From Desulfobulbus alkaliphilus (GTDB taxonomy: Bacteria > Desulfobacterota > Desulfobulbia > Desulfobulbales > Desulfobulbaceae): a stretch of 64,000 nt of DNA. The stretch covers positions 62,001 through 126,000 of the forward strand of contig NZ_JAFFQC010000008.1 in assembly GCF_016918545.1 (NCBI RefSeq), written 5' to 3'. The notes below the pieces were generated by a model, which was not told the origin of the DNA, ran no database searches, and worked only from the letters and a program-made list of their open reading frames with translations. Shown here piece after piece: positions 9,384 through 18,875 of the stretch; position 1 is the first letter of the stretch, and the number at the start of each line of letters is the position of its first letter. Position numbers and translations under genes: made by a program.

Positions 9384-9902
9384 ATGAAAAAAATACTGGC
9401 CCTCATTACCTTTACCTTGCTTGTCTCGGGATGCGTCGGCATGCCCGATGGTGTCAAACCTGTGGAAAATTTCAACCTGGAGTCCTATCTTGGTACATGG
9501 TACGAAATCGCCAGGCTCGATCACTCCTTTGAACGTGGGCTGAGCCGAGTGACGGCTGAATACAGCATGCGGGAAGACGGCGGTGTCAGGGTCATCAATC
9601 GTGGATACTCGGCGGAGCAGCAGATCTGGAAAGAGGCCGAGGGCAAAGCCTACTTTGTCGGCAGTCCGGATCAGGGGTTCTTGAAGGTCTCCTTTTTCGG
9701 CCCGTTTTATGGCTCCTATGTTATCTTCGCCCTGGACCATGCCGAGTATCAATATGCTCTGGTAAGCGGTCCCAACAGGTCATATTTATGGCTTCTGGCC
9801 CGAACTCCGACAATTACCGACGACCTGAAGGAAACTCTGGTCGGCCGGGCGCGGGAACTGGGGTTTGATACCAGTCAGTTGATTTTTGTCGAACATGACT
9901 GA
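9384..9902 (+). CDS. blc: Lipocalin-family outer-membrane lipoprotein
   Basis: 172 residues. An N-terminal lipoprotein signal ends with the lipobox LVSGC, so the mature protein should be lipid-anchored, probably to the outer membrane. The lipocalin signature LGTWYEIARLDHSFERG and the later VIFALDHAEYQYALVSGPN and LWLLARTP blocks are those of bacterial Blc, which binds lysophospholipids or fatty acids and is linked to envelope stress. GGAGAG lies 8-9 bases before the ATG. The stop codon TGA (9900-9902) is part of the 5-bp target duplication of the MITE that follows, so the element landed exactly on the end of this gene without changing the protein. Confidence 0.92.
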   Translation: MKKILALITFTLLVSGCVGMPDGVKPVENFNLESYLGTWYEIARLDHSFERGLSRVTAEYSMREDGGVRVINRGYSAEQQIWKEAEGKAYFVGSPDQGFLKVSFFGPFYGSYVIFALDHAEYQYALVSGPNRSYLWLLARTPTITDDLKETLVGRARELGFDTSQLIFVEHD

Positions 9903-9904
9903 AA

Positions 9905-10120
9905 CCTGAATCCGTGACGGCTGGACGCTTTTTTGATATATATTACTGTAATCATATTATAATTACAGCTAAACCCTTGAAAAAAACTTTCACCAGCCGC
10001 CCTTCGGGGCATCCGTCCGCACGCCATCTTCACTGTCCGTAACCGTCCGATAAAGTGTACTTTAATCGAATGGCCACGAACAACGAAGCTGACGCACGGA
10101 CGAACGCTCACGGATTCAGG
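9905..10120 (-). mobile_element. MITE-like element, full copy at the blc stop codon
   Basis: 216-bp full-length copy in inverse orientation, with termini CCTGAATCCGTGA and TCACGGATTCAGG. The flanks are TGAAA (9900-9904) and TGAAA (10121-10125), a perfect 5-bp duplication that contains the blc stop codon. Both internal hairpins are intact. Confidence 0.9.
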
Positions 10121-10207
10121 TGAAAGACACCGACCTCGCTGAATCAGGGCCAGCCCACAGAAAAATCCCTTGATCCGGAGGCCTTGGTGCAAACGTCCGT
10201 CTTTTTT

Positions 10208-10218
10208 CCTGAATCCGT
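10208..10218 (+). repeat. Possible MITE left-end fragment
   Basis: CCTGAATCCGT matches the first 11 bases of the element; nothing further of the element follows. It could be chance or the stub of an eroded copy. It lies about 90 bases before the sensor kinase start. Confidence 0.3.
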
Positions 10219-10309
10219 ATCATCTGTTCCCTTGCCAGCATGCTCGGGTTGGGGCAAAATATTGATAAATGGACCATGACCAGCAGGTCAGAAAAATAGT
10301 AGGAGGTTT

Positions 10310-13300
10310 ATGATCACCACACTCGTGAAGCGGACCTGTTATCCCCTGATATCGTTCTGCCTCGCAGTATTCCTCTCGAGCCTGTTCTGGCCTGCACAAC
10401 CGGTTGCCGATACCGGAGCTACAATTCCTGCCACTGCCCAGCCTGCCCACAATTTGCCCCTGGTCGAGCGCCTGCGCATTGCCGATGATGTCGCCTATGC
10501 CCCTTTTGTCTTCCTGGGTGCCGATGACCGCCCTGCCGGGATAACCGTCGATATCTGGAAATTATGGAGCAGCAAGACCGGCATCCCCGTTGACTTTGAA
10601 CTCATGCAATGGAGCAACGCCCTTGCCGTCGTCCGCAACGGTACAGCGGATGTCGTGGGAGCTCTTTTCAAGACCGAAGAACGGCAGGAGCACTTTGGTT
10701 TCACCACTTCATTCTACTCGATTGCCACCACGATTTTTTTCCACGAACAGATTCACGGTATCAGAGGAATTACTGATCTGCGGGGGTTTCCCATCGGCAT
10801 TGTCAAAGGCGACAGCGCGGAGGCATTCATCAAAGCTCGCTACCCGCAGGCCCAACTGGTCCATTATCCCAGTGCCGAGGCCCTGATCGAGGCAGCGGTG
10901 GGGGCAGAGATCAAGGTTTTTGTCGCCGACGCGCCGGTGGCCCGGTTTTACCTGGCCAAACACGATCGCGAGGGTGTTTTTCGTGAAGCCCTGCGGCCTG
11001 TTGCCACCAATCCACTCCACGCGGCAGTGCGTAAGGACAATAAAGCCCTCCCGACAGTGGTGGAGGAGGGCTTCAGTCGCATCTCCCAAGACGAGATCAA
11101 TGATATTGTTGCCGCCTGGAGCGGCACAAAAAAGGCAACATCGATCTCATGGACAACTGTCCGCCTGGTGGCGGTAATAATCGCTTCGTTGCTCTCTTTG
11201 ATCCTCCTCTGGAACTTTCATCTGAGAAGAACAGTGGCCAAAGCCCTGCAACAGGTCGAACAACGCGACCGGGAACTGCAGGACAGTGAGATCCGAATGA
11301 AAACTTTCTTCGATCTGGCGCCTTTCAGCTGCGTTGTCACGGACCTGCAAGGCCGCTTCCGTATGGTCAACAAAGTCTTTTGCAGCCGGATCGGGCAACG
11401 GGCAGAAGACGTGCTGGGTCGTACTGGGGAAGAAGTGGGGCTTTTCCTCAATCAATCGATATCAGAGGATATTTTCTCGGAACTGAAACGAACCGGTGCC
11501 GTCACACACCGGGAAATTCTCTTCAATTCATCCGAAGGGCCACGGTATGCGCTTTATTCGAGTCGCCTGATGGAGCTGGACGGTGAAAAACTGATTCTTT
11601 CCTCAGCGGTTGATATCACCGACCGTAAGCAAGCGGAAGCAGCGCTGCGCGAAAGTGAAGAACGCTTTTTCAAAGCCTTTGCCCTGTCGCCTGCCCCCAT
11701 GGTCATTTCCGACATCCGAACCGGCCGTTTCATTGATGTCAATGAACAGTGGCTGCGCATGCTTGAGCATACCCGGGAAGAAACTATCGGCCGAACTTCC
11801 TATGAGCAGGGTATCTGGGAAGATCCCGACATCAGAACCCGCTTGGGGCAGCGACTGCGGCAGGAAGGATCTTTTCGGGACGAGCCGATCCGCTTTATCA
11901 CTAGATCAGGAAAAATCCGGGACGCTCTGTGGTCGGCGGAAACGGTCAATCTCGGTGGATCAGAAGTCATGCTGTCTTTGATCTACGATTTCACCGAGCG
12001 AAAAAAAGCGGAGGATGCTCTGCGGGAAAGCGAATCGTACAATAAGATGCTGTTCCACGATTCCCATATCCCCCTGGCGGTCCTTGACCCCATGAGCCAC
12101 CAGTTTATCGACTGCAACCTGGCTGCCCTGCGTATATACGGATTATCAGATGACAGCGAACTCCTGGGAAAAAGCCCTGAACATGTTTCCGCACCAGAAC
12201 AATACGACGGCCGTCTTTCGGAAATCGTTGCTGCCGAGAGAATCCAACAAGCCCTTGAACAGGGAGAAATCCTTTTCGAATGGCGGCATCAGCGACCCAG
12301 CGGAGCGTACTGGGATGCTGAGGTGCACCTGGTCCCCTTTACACATCAATCAAGAAAACTGATGCAGCTGAGCCTGCAGGATATTACCGGGCGTAAACAG
12401 GCAGAATCAGAACGGGAAAAAATGCAACACCAGCTCCTCCAGTCCCAGAAGATGGAGTCCATAGGCCGGCTGGCCGGCGGCGTGGCGCACGATTTCAACA
12501 ATATGCTCAGTGTCATCCTCGGGCATGTGGAACTGGCCATGCAATCCATGGATCAGGACCAGCCACTGTATCCACGCCTCCTCAACATCCGCAAAGCCGC
12601 CGAACGTTCAGCCGCCCTTACGGGACAACTGCTTGCCTTTGCCCGCAAGCAGACCGTGGCTCCCAAGGTTCTCAATCTCAATGAAACCGTGGCAGGGATG
12701 CTCAAGATGCTGCGCCGGCTCATCGGCGAGAACATCGACCTGTCCTGGATTCCAGGGGCAAACACGGGAGCGATCAAGATGGATCCATCCCAGCTTGATC
12801 AGATTCTGGTCAACCTGTGCGTCAACGCTCGGGACGCCATCAGGGACACCGGCTCGATCACCATTGAAACCGGTGTGGCCAGCCTGGACGAGGATTTCTG
12901 CGCCGCCATCCCCGGGGCCAAGCCCGGTGAGTATGCCCGACTCGCCGTGAGTGACAACGGTTGCGGCATGGATGCCGCAACCCTGGCACACCTGTTTGAA
13001 CCCTTTTTCACCACCAAAAAAATGGGCGAAGGTACCGGCCTGGGTCTGGCGACAATCTATGGGATCGTCAGGCAGAACAAAGGCTTTATCAATGTCTATA
13101 GCGAACCGGAGCGGGGTACGACCTTCCGGATCTACCTGCCCCACCACACTGCTATGGTTGAAGAGCAACCCAGGGCAACGACCGTCGACTCTCCCGCTGC
13201 ACAGGGGACGGAAACCATCCTGCTGGTGGAAGACGAGCCCATGATCCTGGACATTGCCTCCAACATGCTCAAACTCCAGGGATACACAATCCTCCCGGCA

Positions 13301-13594
13301 TCCTCGCCGGGCGAGGCAATCCGCCTGGCGAGGGAGCAGGACGGCGCTCTTCACCTGCTCATAACCGATGTCGTGATGCCTGAAATGAATGGTCAGGATT
13401 TGGCGAAAAAGCTGCTTGCCCTCTTTCCCGAACTCAAACTGCTGTTCATGTCCGGCTATACGGCCAATGTCATTGCTCAGCATGGAGTACTCGACGAGGG
13501 CGTCCACTTTCTCCAGAAACCCTTTGTCCTCAAGGATCTCGCCGCCAAAGTTCGGGAAGCTCTCGACACAAAAAAAGCAGTCAGGAGTAGATGA
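10310..13594 (+). CDS. Hybrid sensor histidine kinase with periplasmic solute-binding domain
   Basis: 1094 residues. Domains in order: signal peptide (1-~35); family 3 periplasmic solute-binding domain (~50-270), which should sense an amino acid or similar ligand; a membrane span (~283-301); three PAS domains (~325-438, ~445-565, ~572-692); HisKA with phospho-acceptor H727 (GGVAHDFNN); HATPase with DNGCGMD and GEGTGLGLAT; and a receiver domain with acceptor D1020 (LLITDVVMPEMNG). It autophosphorylates and relays within the protein. Output is unknown because no response regulator is adjacent. AGGAGG lies just upstream of the ATG. PAS2 is followed by the ITDRKQAE-type PAC motif. Transcribed alone between a MITE and the trmO-like gene. 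Confidence 0.93.
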   Translation: MITTLVKRTCYPLISFCLAVFLSSLFWPAQPVADTGATIPATAQPAHNLPLVERLRIADDVAYAPFVFLGADDRPAGITVDIWKLWSSKTGIPVDFELMQWSNALAVVRNGTADVVGALFKTEERQEHFGFTTSFYSIATTIFFHEQIHGIRGITDLRGFPIGIVKGDSAEAFIKARYPQAQLVHYPSAEALIEAAVGAEIKVFVADAPVARFYLAKHDREGVFREALRPVATNPLHAAVRKDNKALPTVVEEGFSRISQDEINDIVAAWSGTKKATSISWTTVRLVAVIIASLLSLILLWNFHLRRTVAKALQQVEQRDRELQDSEIRMKTFFDLAPFSCVVTDLQGRFRMVNKVFCSRIGQRAEDVLGRTGEEVGLFLNQSISEDIFSELKRTGAVTHREILFNSSEGPRYALYSSRLMELDGEKLILSSAVDITDRKQAEAALRESEERFFKAFALSPAPMVISDIRTGRFIDVNEQWLRMLEHTREETIGRTSYEQGIWEDPDIRTRLGQRLRQEGSFRDEPIRFITRSGKIRDALWSAETVNLGGSEVMLSLIYDFTERKKAEDALRESESYNKMLFHDSHIPLAVLDPMSHQFIDCNLAALRIYGLSDDSELLGKSPEHVSAPEQYDGRLSEIVAAERIQQALEQGEILFEWRHQRPSGAYWDAEVHLVPFTHQSRKLMQLSLQDITGRKQAESEREKMQHQLLQSQKMESIGRLAGGVAHDFNNMLSVILGHVELAMQSMDQDQPLYPRLLNIRKAAERSAALTGQLLAFARKQTVAPKVLNLNETVAGMLKMLRRLIGENIDLSWIPGANTGAIKMDPSQLDQILVNLCVNARDAIRDTGSITIETGVASLDEDFCAAIPGAKPGEYARLAVSDNGCGMDAATLAHLFEPFFTTKKMGEGTGLGLATIYGIVRQNKGFINVYSEPERGTTFRIYLPHHTAMVEEQPRATTVDSPAAQGTETILLVEDEPMILDIASNMLKLQGYTILPASSPGEAIRLAREQDGALHLLITDVVMPEMNGQDLAKKLLALFPELKLLFMSGYTANVIAQHGVLDEGVHFLQKPFVLKDLAAKVREALDTKKAVRSR

Positions 13595-13682
13595 TTGCTT
13601 GTCTCGAAACCGAGAACAGTTCTGGCCCGAAACAACACTGCCATTGCCCCTCCGGATGGTGCAAATTTTGTGAAACAGCCCT

Positions 13683-14087
13683 ATGGACCTCCCTGAATTA
13701 CGCTGTATCGGTGTGCTGCACGGCGACATCACCACTTGTGAAGATGCTCCCAAAAATTTTGATATCTCAAACCGCAAGGGAACACTGGAAATCTACCCTG
13801 AATACCAGCAAGGTCTTGACGGGATCGTCCCGGGCCAGACCATTGTGGTCCTTTTCTGGCTGCACAGGGCCAACCGTGATATCCTCAAAGTCTATCCCCG
13901 AGGTGATCGATCCCGGGGACTCCGGGGGGTCTTTGCCACCCGAAGTCCGGCACGGCCCAACCCCATTGCCATTTCCGAACTCAAAGTGCTGGCCGTCGAC
14001 GGTCTTCATCTGCAGGTCTCAGGACTGGATATCCTTGACGGGACTCCCATCCTTGATATCAAAAAAAAACTGAGCGAACCTGGGTGA
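13683..14087 (+). CDS. trmO: TrmO/TsaA-like tRNA methyltransferase (UPF0066)
   Basis: 134 residues. The UPF0066 beta-barrel is recognisable from DGIVPGQTIVVLFWLHRANRD and the hallmark TRSPARPNPIAISELKVLAV, ending LDILDGTPILDIK. In E. coli TrmO uses SAM to methylate N6 of t6A37 in tRNA-Thr. This copy is short and lacks the extra C-terminal domain of the E. coli enzyme, as in archaeal VirR/TsaA-like members, so the exact activity is uncertain. The start at 13683 has no clear ribosome site. It begins 88 bases after the sensor kinase stop, so readthrough transcription is possible. Confidence 0.8.
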   Translation: MDLPELRCIGVLHGDITTCEDAPKNFDISNRKGTLEIYPEYQQGLDGIVPGQTIVVLFWLHRANRDILKVYPRGDRSRGLRGVFATRSPARPNPIAISELKVLAVDGLHLQVSGLDILDGTPILDIKKKLSEPG

Positions 14088-14156
14088 AAGAAGGCATTCA
14101 ACCCTGCCAGGATCACAACCTGAGCGAGTATTGCCGGGTTCACTGGCATAACATCG

Positions 14157-14193
14157 AAAAAAATCCCCCTCCGCAACAAAAACGAAGGGGGAT
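14157..14193 (-). terminator. Rho-independent terminator of ilvC
   Basis: On the minus strand, ATCCCCCTTC pairs with the GGAGGGGGAT arm and is followed by seven T residues (the A-run at 14157-14163 on the plus strand). A second GC-rich hairpin (CCGCCG/CGGCGG, about 14198-14222) lies between it and the ilvC stop. The structure also separates ilvC from the convergent trmO-like gene. Confidence 0.85.
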
Positions 14194-14240
14194 ATACCGC
14201 CGCCGGATCACAGACCGGCGGAGCAGGAGGAGATTTTTTA

Positions 14241-15710
14241 TCAGAGAATCGGCTTCATGGCGCTCATGTGGGAACGAAGCTCCTCGCCCACCTGTTCGAC
14301 CAGGGTGTAGCGGATGGCGGCATTGATGTCGATCAATTCAACATTGTCCACCGCATTGTCGGCGAGATCGAGTCCTTTGCCGATCACATCCGCCTCAACA
14401 GCGCTCATGAAATCGGCCAAAAGTGGCACGGCTTGATGAGCAAAAAGATAGCAGCCATACTCAGCCGTATCCGAGATGACCACATTCATCTCGTAGAGTT
14501 TTTTGCGGGCGATGGTATTAGCGATCAGCGGCACCTCATGCAGACTCTCATAGTACGCTGACTCTTCCTTCATGCCGGTGGCGACCATGGTGTCAAAGGC
14601 CAACTCCACTCCTGCCTTGACCATGGCCACCATGAGGATACCATGGTCGAAATATTCCTGTTCAGGTATCTCGGTCGTGGTGGATTGCGCCTTTTCAAAG
14701 GCTGTTTCCGCGGTCTGAGCCCTCCAGGTGAGCAGGTTTTTATCATCATTGGCCCAGTCTTCCATCATGGTGCGGGAAAATTCCCCGGACATGATATCAT
14801 CCATGTGTTTTTCAAAAAGGGGTGTAAGAATTTCCTTCATATCCTCGGCAAGATAAAAGGCACGGATCTTTGCCGGATTGGAGAGTCGGTCCATCATATT
14901 GGTGATGCCGCCATGCTTGAGAGCTTCGGTGATGGTTTCCCAGCCGTACTGAATCAGTTTGGAAGCGTAGCCGGCATCAATCCCCTTTTCGATCATCTTA
15001 TCGTAGCAGAGCAGGGAACCGGCCTGCAGCATGCCGCAGAGGATAGTTTGCTCACCCATGAGATCCGACTTGACCTCGGCGATAAAAGACGATTGCAGGA
15101 CCCCGGCTCGATGGGCACCGGTCCCGCAGGCATAGGCTTTGGCGATGTCCCAACCCTCACCTCTGGGATCGTTTTCCCGATGCACCGCGATCAAAGTTGG
15201 TACCCCAAAGCCACGCTTGTACTCTTCGCGCACCTCGGTACCAGGGGACTTGGGAGCCACCATGATGACAGTCAGGTCGGGGCGGATCTGCATTCCTTCC
15301 TCGACGATGTTGAAACCGTGCGAATAGGAAAGGCAGGCCCCTTCTTTCATCAAGGGCATGATTGCGGCCACGACTTTGGCATGCTGCTTGTCCGGGGTCA
15401 GGTTGATGACCAGATCAGCGGTGGGGATCATCTCTTGGTAGTTACCCACCTTGAAGCCATTGTCCCGGGCATTCCTGAAAGACTGCCGTTGTTCGGATAT
15501 GGCGGAATCACGCAGGGCATAGGCAACATTCAGTCCGGAATCACGGAGATTGAGTCCCTGGTGCAACCCCTGGGCGCCGCAACCGACAATAACGATTTTC
15601 TTGTCTTGCAGTTTGGCAACACCCTCAAATTCCGAAGCAGCCATGAAACGACACTTGCCTAATTCCTCCAGTTGCAGCCGTAGAGGTAATGAATTGAAAT
15701 AATTAGCCAT
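14241..15710 (-). CDS. ilvC: Ketol-acid reductoisomerase, class II (long form)
   Basis: 489 residues, the length of the E. coli-type class II enzyme (class I is ~330). It carries out the NADPH- and Mg-dependent alkyl migration and reduction in valine/isoleucine synthesis. Landmarks: the Rossmann motif [34 protein letters not shown], and a duplicated C-terminal knotted domain with acidic metal ligands in [16 protein letters not shown]. It begins [20 protein letters not shown], typical of this class. It is not next to other ilv genes here. A terminator follows at 14157-14193, and a MITE lies upstream of the promoter region. Confidence 0.95.
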   Translation of the reverse strand: MANYFNSLPLRLQLEELGKCRFMAASEFEGVAKLQDKKIVIVGCGAQGLHQGLNLRDSGLNVAYALRDSAISEQRQSFRNARDNGFKVGNYQEMIPTADLVINLTPDKQHAKVVAAIMPLMKEGACLSYSHGFNIVEEGMQIRPDLTVIMVAPKSPGTEVREEYKRGFGVPTLIAVHRENDPRGEGWDIAKAYACGTGAHRAGVLQSSFIAEVKSDLMGEQTILCGMLQAGSLLCYDKMIEKGIDAGYASKLIQYGWETITEALKHGGITNMMDRLSNPAKIRAFYLAEDMKEILTPLFEKHMDDIMSGEFSRTMMEDWANDDKNLLTWRAQTAETAFEKAQSTTTEIPEQEYFDHGILMVAMVKAGVELAFDTMVATGMKEESAYYESLHEVPLIANTIARKKLYEMNVVISDTAEYGCYLFAHQAVPLLADFMSAVEADVIGKGLDLADNAVDNVELIDINAAIRYTLVEQVGEELRSHMSAMKPIL

Positions 15711-15802
15711 AATAAAAATCTCCCACGGTTGTTGTTGGCAGCGGGAGGACGAGGTCCATCACTCCCGAAAATTTTGATGAAAAAAGCATGGTTCCTGTAC
15801 TA

Positions 15803-16016
15803 CCTGGATCCGTGAGCGTTCGTCCGTGCGTCAGCTTTGTTGTCTGTGACCGTTCGACTAAAGTACACTTAATCGGACGGGTACGGGCAATGAAGATGGC
15901 GGGCGGACGCACCGAAGGGCGGCGGGTAAAGGCTATTATCAAGGGTTCCACTGCAACTATAACCCAAGTACAGTAAGATATATCCAAAACAAGCGTCCAG
16001 CCGTCACGGATTCAGG
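15803..16016 (+). mobile_element. MITE-like element, full-length copy without clean duplication
   Basis: 214-bp copy in reference orientation (CCTGGATCCGTGA left, TCACGGATTCAGG right), with both hairpins present and slightly degenerate. The flanks are TACTA and GTAAT. If the preceding A is counted in the element they become GTACT/GTAAT, an imperfect match, so this is probably an older insertion. It occupies most of the ilvC-PilZ gap (15711-16278); in the remaining ~260 bases I see nothing else that I can name. Confidence 0.85.
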
Positions 16017-16278
16017 GTAATGATGATCCGATATACTATGCGCAGAGACCGTGCATGCATGAAATCGCATTGCCTCATACCATAGATTTGCGGCCTTTTC
16101 TGCTACTTTATGGATAGCAATGGCAGCAAATTCTGTGATAGAATGCCCCAGCGAACCATTGAGTCCGCTCCTGTTCATCCACGTGGTACAGCATACACTC
16201 GTATTGATAATAACGAAGGATTGATATTTGTATTAAAGCAAAAGACGTGCGCGCGTTCTTCACCAACCGGAGTCATCC

Positions 16279-16710
16279 ATGCATGGACGATCACAGACCT
16301 GTACAGTCAAAAACGGCCGCATCCGTGTGCTCTGCAACCGGTGCGGGAAAAAACGCTATTTAACTGTCCCTGCCGGGCTGAGAAAAAAATCGGTGCGCTG
16401 TATGTGCGGGATGTCGGCGTTCTATACCCTCAACCACCGTGCTTTCCCTCGAGAGTCAACCTGCGGCAAAGCCCTGGTCTTCCTTGCCAACGGTCGACAG
16501 ATCCCGGTCTATCTCTGCGACAGTTCCCTGGGCGGTATTGGTTTCAATGTTCCTCCCCAACACAGCCGGTCCATGGCCACCAATCAGGACCTCAGTATTA
16601 AATTCCGCTCCGGCAGCGGCGCGACGGTGCAGAGAAAAATTCGCGTCAAAAGCATGATGAACAACCGAATCGGTGCCCAGTTCCTTGATGGCTGCCTGCC
16701 GACCTTCTGA
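16279..16710 (+). CDS. PilZ-domain protein with N-terminal cysteine pairs
   Basis: 143 residues. The N-terminus has CNRCGKKR and CMCG, two cysteine pairs that could bind zinc. The rest reads like a PilZ domain: an arginine-containing FPRES segment (compare the RxxxR c-di-GMP motif), then the second motif as DSSLGGIGF (D/NxSxxG). PilZ proteins bind cyclic di-GMP and act on motility or surface traits. Conservation of the RxxxR motif is poor here (HRAFPREST), so c-di-GMP binding is plausible but unproven. No obvious ribosome site is seen at the ATG. It is convergent with the VanZ-like gene. Confidence 0.7.
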   Translation: MHGRSQTCTVKNGRIRVLCNRCGKKRYLTVPAGLRKKSVRCMCGMSAFYTLNHRAFPRESTCGKALVFLANGRQIPVYLCDSSLGGIGFNVPPQHSRSMATNQDLSIKFRSGSGATVQRKIRVKSMMNNRIGAQFLDGCLPTF

Positions 16711-16740
16711 GAGCACCAGCCAGTCCCAGCCCTTGCATAT

Positions 16741-17967
16741 TTATTTTCTAGTGGCCGCCCAACAGGCCACGCCTAGGGTAGTGACCATCAAAATACCCAG
16801 GACACCGAGAAGCGTTGCTTGAGAGACGCGGGTTATCAGAGAGTTGCTCACCGGGCTGTGATACCGGGGTCCATCACCACCCAGTTCTTCCCACCTTTGC
16901 CGCACCGCTGAAGGCCAGGCATAGCCAGAATGGTGGAGGATATTGGGAAAATACAACTCCAAAATGGTGTTTTCACCATGGGCGATATGGGCGTATCGCT
17001 GTTGGCGCTGGGCAGCGTCGGCGGCCTGCCTTGCCATGGCCGCATAGCGGTCACGCCGAAACAGATGTACCCGGGCTTCCGCCAGCAAAGGATCCTGGTA
17101 GGCTGGAAAACGGGTGACAAACTGATGATACGCCTGGTCACTGCGCAATTGATCAAGGACGGCAGCCACCTCGCCATATCTGGTCCGATCCTGATGAGCC
17201 AGCTCTTGCAGATCAAGGCGTGAATAAAAACCACCAAACCTCGAATCGAGGTGATAGAACCCATACTCCGCGGTGACCTCTCCGATTCGTTCACTGCCGG
17301 GAATGACGTTGATATACCAGCTTCGCAAGGCCGGAGTGTTGGAGACACAGAATGCCAGCAGCAGAAGATTGACAAAAGCGAGCAGGCAGCCGAGCTGTAG
17401 CCCCCGGAAATCGGTGCCCGGATACCTGCGGAAGGGCTGCACGGCCGGAGCAATGGCCAGCAAAGCCAGCAGGACGCCCAGGGTATTCAGGCCGATGTCT
17501 CGGTAATCGAAATACCGCAGAGGAACGAGCCATTGAATCAATTCATCGATGATACCGAAACCGATTCCGGCCATGGCCACGGTAAAATAGAGAGGCCAGC
17601 CATCCAGCCGGCTCCGGAAAGCGCGCAGCAGCAACAGGCTCAAGACACCGTACTGCACGAAATGAAAGCTTTCCTCGGGATTGCCGCGCAAAGACCAGGT
17701 CAGCCATGCATACAGGGAAAAAACAGTGCAGACACAAACCAGAACGGGAAGTGTCAAGAGCAGTTGGCCACGCCGGGCAGCACGGACCATTCCAATCGCC
17801 GCCAGCGCCAGGGCGGTGAAGGTTACCCAGAGAAAGAGATGTTTGCCTACACTGGCGCTGACCCACTCCTGCAGGGAACGGGCCAGAGGTATGGAGCCGT
17901 AAATGAACAGAACCCAGAGAAAGACCGCTGCCCAGTTGCTTCGCTCCTTGCTCGCTGGTTGCATCAT
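16741..17967 (-). CDS. VanZ-like membrane protein
   Basis: 408 residues. About six membrane spans in the first ~200 residues include the VanZ signature pattern: ESFHFVQYG, then GIIDELIQWLVPLRYFDYRD and a following N-x-x-G (GLNTLGVLL). After another span a ~170-residue soluble domain follows and then a C-terminal span. VanZ itself gives low-level teicoplanin resistance, but most members have no known function. A start at the first of two adjacent Met codons (17967) fits CGGAGG about ten bases upstream. It stands alone on the minus strand. Confidence 0.75.
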   Translation of the reverse strand: MMQPASKERSNWAAVFLWVLFIYGSIPLARSLQEWVSASVGKHLFLWVTFTALALAAIGMVRAARRGQLLLTLPVLVCVCTVFSLYAWLTWSLRGNPEESFHFVQYGVLSLLLLRAFRSRLDGWPLYFTVAMAGIGFGIIDELIQWLVPLRYFDYRDIGLNTLGVLLALLAIAPAVQPFRRYPGTDFRGLQLGCLLAFVNLLLLAFCVSNTPALRSWYINVIPGSERIGEVTAEYGFYHLDSRFGGFYSRLDLQELAHQDRTRYGEVAAVLDQLRSDQAYHQFVTRFPAYQDPLLAEARVHLFRRDRYAAMARQAADAAQRQQRYAHIAHGENTILELYFPNILHHSGYAWPSAVRQRWEELGGDGPRYHSPVSNSLITRVSQATLLGVLGILMVTTLGVACWAATRK

Positions 17968-18007
17968 ATGGCTTTGCCTCCGAAAAATTGATTAGCATGT
18001 ACCAAGT

Positions 18008-18045
18008 AAAAAGGCCGCCGTCCACAAGACATTGCGGACGCGGCC
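18008..18045 (-). terminator. Hairpin with T-run, minus strand
   Basis: GGCCGCGTCCGC and the GTCCG/GCGGCC region at 18013-18045 form a GC-rich stem, followed on the minus strand by TTTTT (18008-18012). It could end transcripts from the Nif11-like gene upstream (18296-18517) after passing the degenerate repeat, insulating the VanZ-like gene. Confidence 0.6.
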
Positions 18046-18082
18046 ATTCAACCGGCAACAGCCGGTCTGCTGATCATGCACA

Positions 18083-18267
18083 CCTGGATCCGTGAGCGTT
18101 CGATTAAAATAGAATTTTATCAAACGGTTACGGGCAACAAGGATAGAAGACGGACGGATGCCCCAAAATACGGCTGGTGAAGGTTATTATCAAGGATTCC
18201 TCTGCAACCATAATAGATTATAGTATGACATATCCAGATAAAGCATCCAGTTGTCACGGATTCAAGG
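18083..18267 (+). mobile_element. Degenerate MITE copy
   Basis: 185-bp copy, CCTGGATCCGTGA left and TCACGGATTCAAGG right. About 35 bases of the left arm of the long hairpin are missing and the GC hairpin is mutated (GCCCCAAAATAC). The flanks are GCACA and GCATA, matching at four of five positions, which suggests an old 5-bp duplication. Confidence 0.75.
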
Positions 18268-18295
18268 GCATACATTCCGATAAGCTGTTATCCGC

Positions 18296-18517
18296 TTATT
18301 GCCACCAGATAATCCTTTTGGGCGGGTTACCAAAGGAATCGAAGGCGTCGCCGGATTCCCGCAGCACATCGTTCAGATCCTCGACTGAAAAAATATAGCC
18401 TTCTGTCGCGGCCAGCGCGACAAACTCTTCTTTACTCCGCAAGGCATCATACCTTGTGCGGATCTGCTCATCAGCACCACCTGCTATCAAAAGTTTTTCA
18501 ACATTCTTTTTTGACAT
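18296..18517 (-). CDS. Nif11-like small protein
   Basis: 73 residues starting MSKKNVEKLLIAGGADEQIR. The pattern of a helical start, EEFVALAATEGYIFSVEDLNDVL and a closing PPKRIIWWQ tail matches the Nif11/nitrile-hydratase-like leader family (TIGR03798 type). Members serve as RiPP precursor leaders or stand alone with unknown function. Here there is no double-glycine cleavage site, no cysteine/serine-rich core, and no modifying enzyme or transporter nearby, so a RiPP role is doubtful. The start at 18517 is set by AAAGGAGA seven bases upstream; a longer frame beginning at 18541 lacks this. It is flanked by repeat sequences. Confidence 0.7.
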   Translation of the reverse strand: MSKKNVEKLLIAGGADEQIRTRYDALRSKEEFVALAATEGYIFSVEDLNDVLRESGDAFDSFGNPPKRIIWWQ

Positions 18518-18802
18518 GACCGTCTCCTTTTCTGTGTACAAAATTTTTCATTTGGGCACCTGAAACCAGCGGCCGGATCCCCTCAGCCTGACCCCTGCTA
18601 AAGCAAAAAACAGGCCATATCAACAAACAGTACATAATCAAACAATTCGACATGAAAAACTGCCCCAGGGCAGATCCGGGCTTTAGCATTTTGAACAAAA
18701 TTGCATTTTACGTGGCTCAAAAAATTCATTTTTGTCGACAAATAGTCATTACGTCATGGTGTATGTTCACCCGGTACAGGATGTCGTGTCCTGGGTTGAA
18801 GC

Positions 18803-18836
18803 GCGCTGCGCACGGACGGACGCTCAGGGATCCAAG
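18803..18836 (-). repeat. MITE end remnant
   Basis: GCGCACGGACGGACGCTCAGGGATCCAAG resembles the hairpin-side terminus of the element (GACGCACGGACGAACGCTCACGGATCCAGG) in inverse orientation. The rest of the element is absent. Confidence 0.5.
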
Positions 18837-18875
18837 AGCAACCCATAGTTTTTTTGCGAAGATCAGTCAAAAAGC

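Noticed and set aside
12608-13777. 389-codon antisense frame over the hybrid kinase
   Set aside because: It is a shadow of the kinase HATPase and receiver domains, which are certain, and has no ribosome site.
14643-15662. 339-codon frame antisense to ilvC
   Set aside because: ilvC is full length and unambiguous; the antisense frame is a codon-bias artefact.
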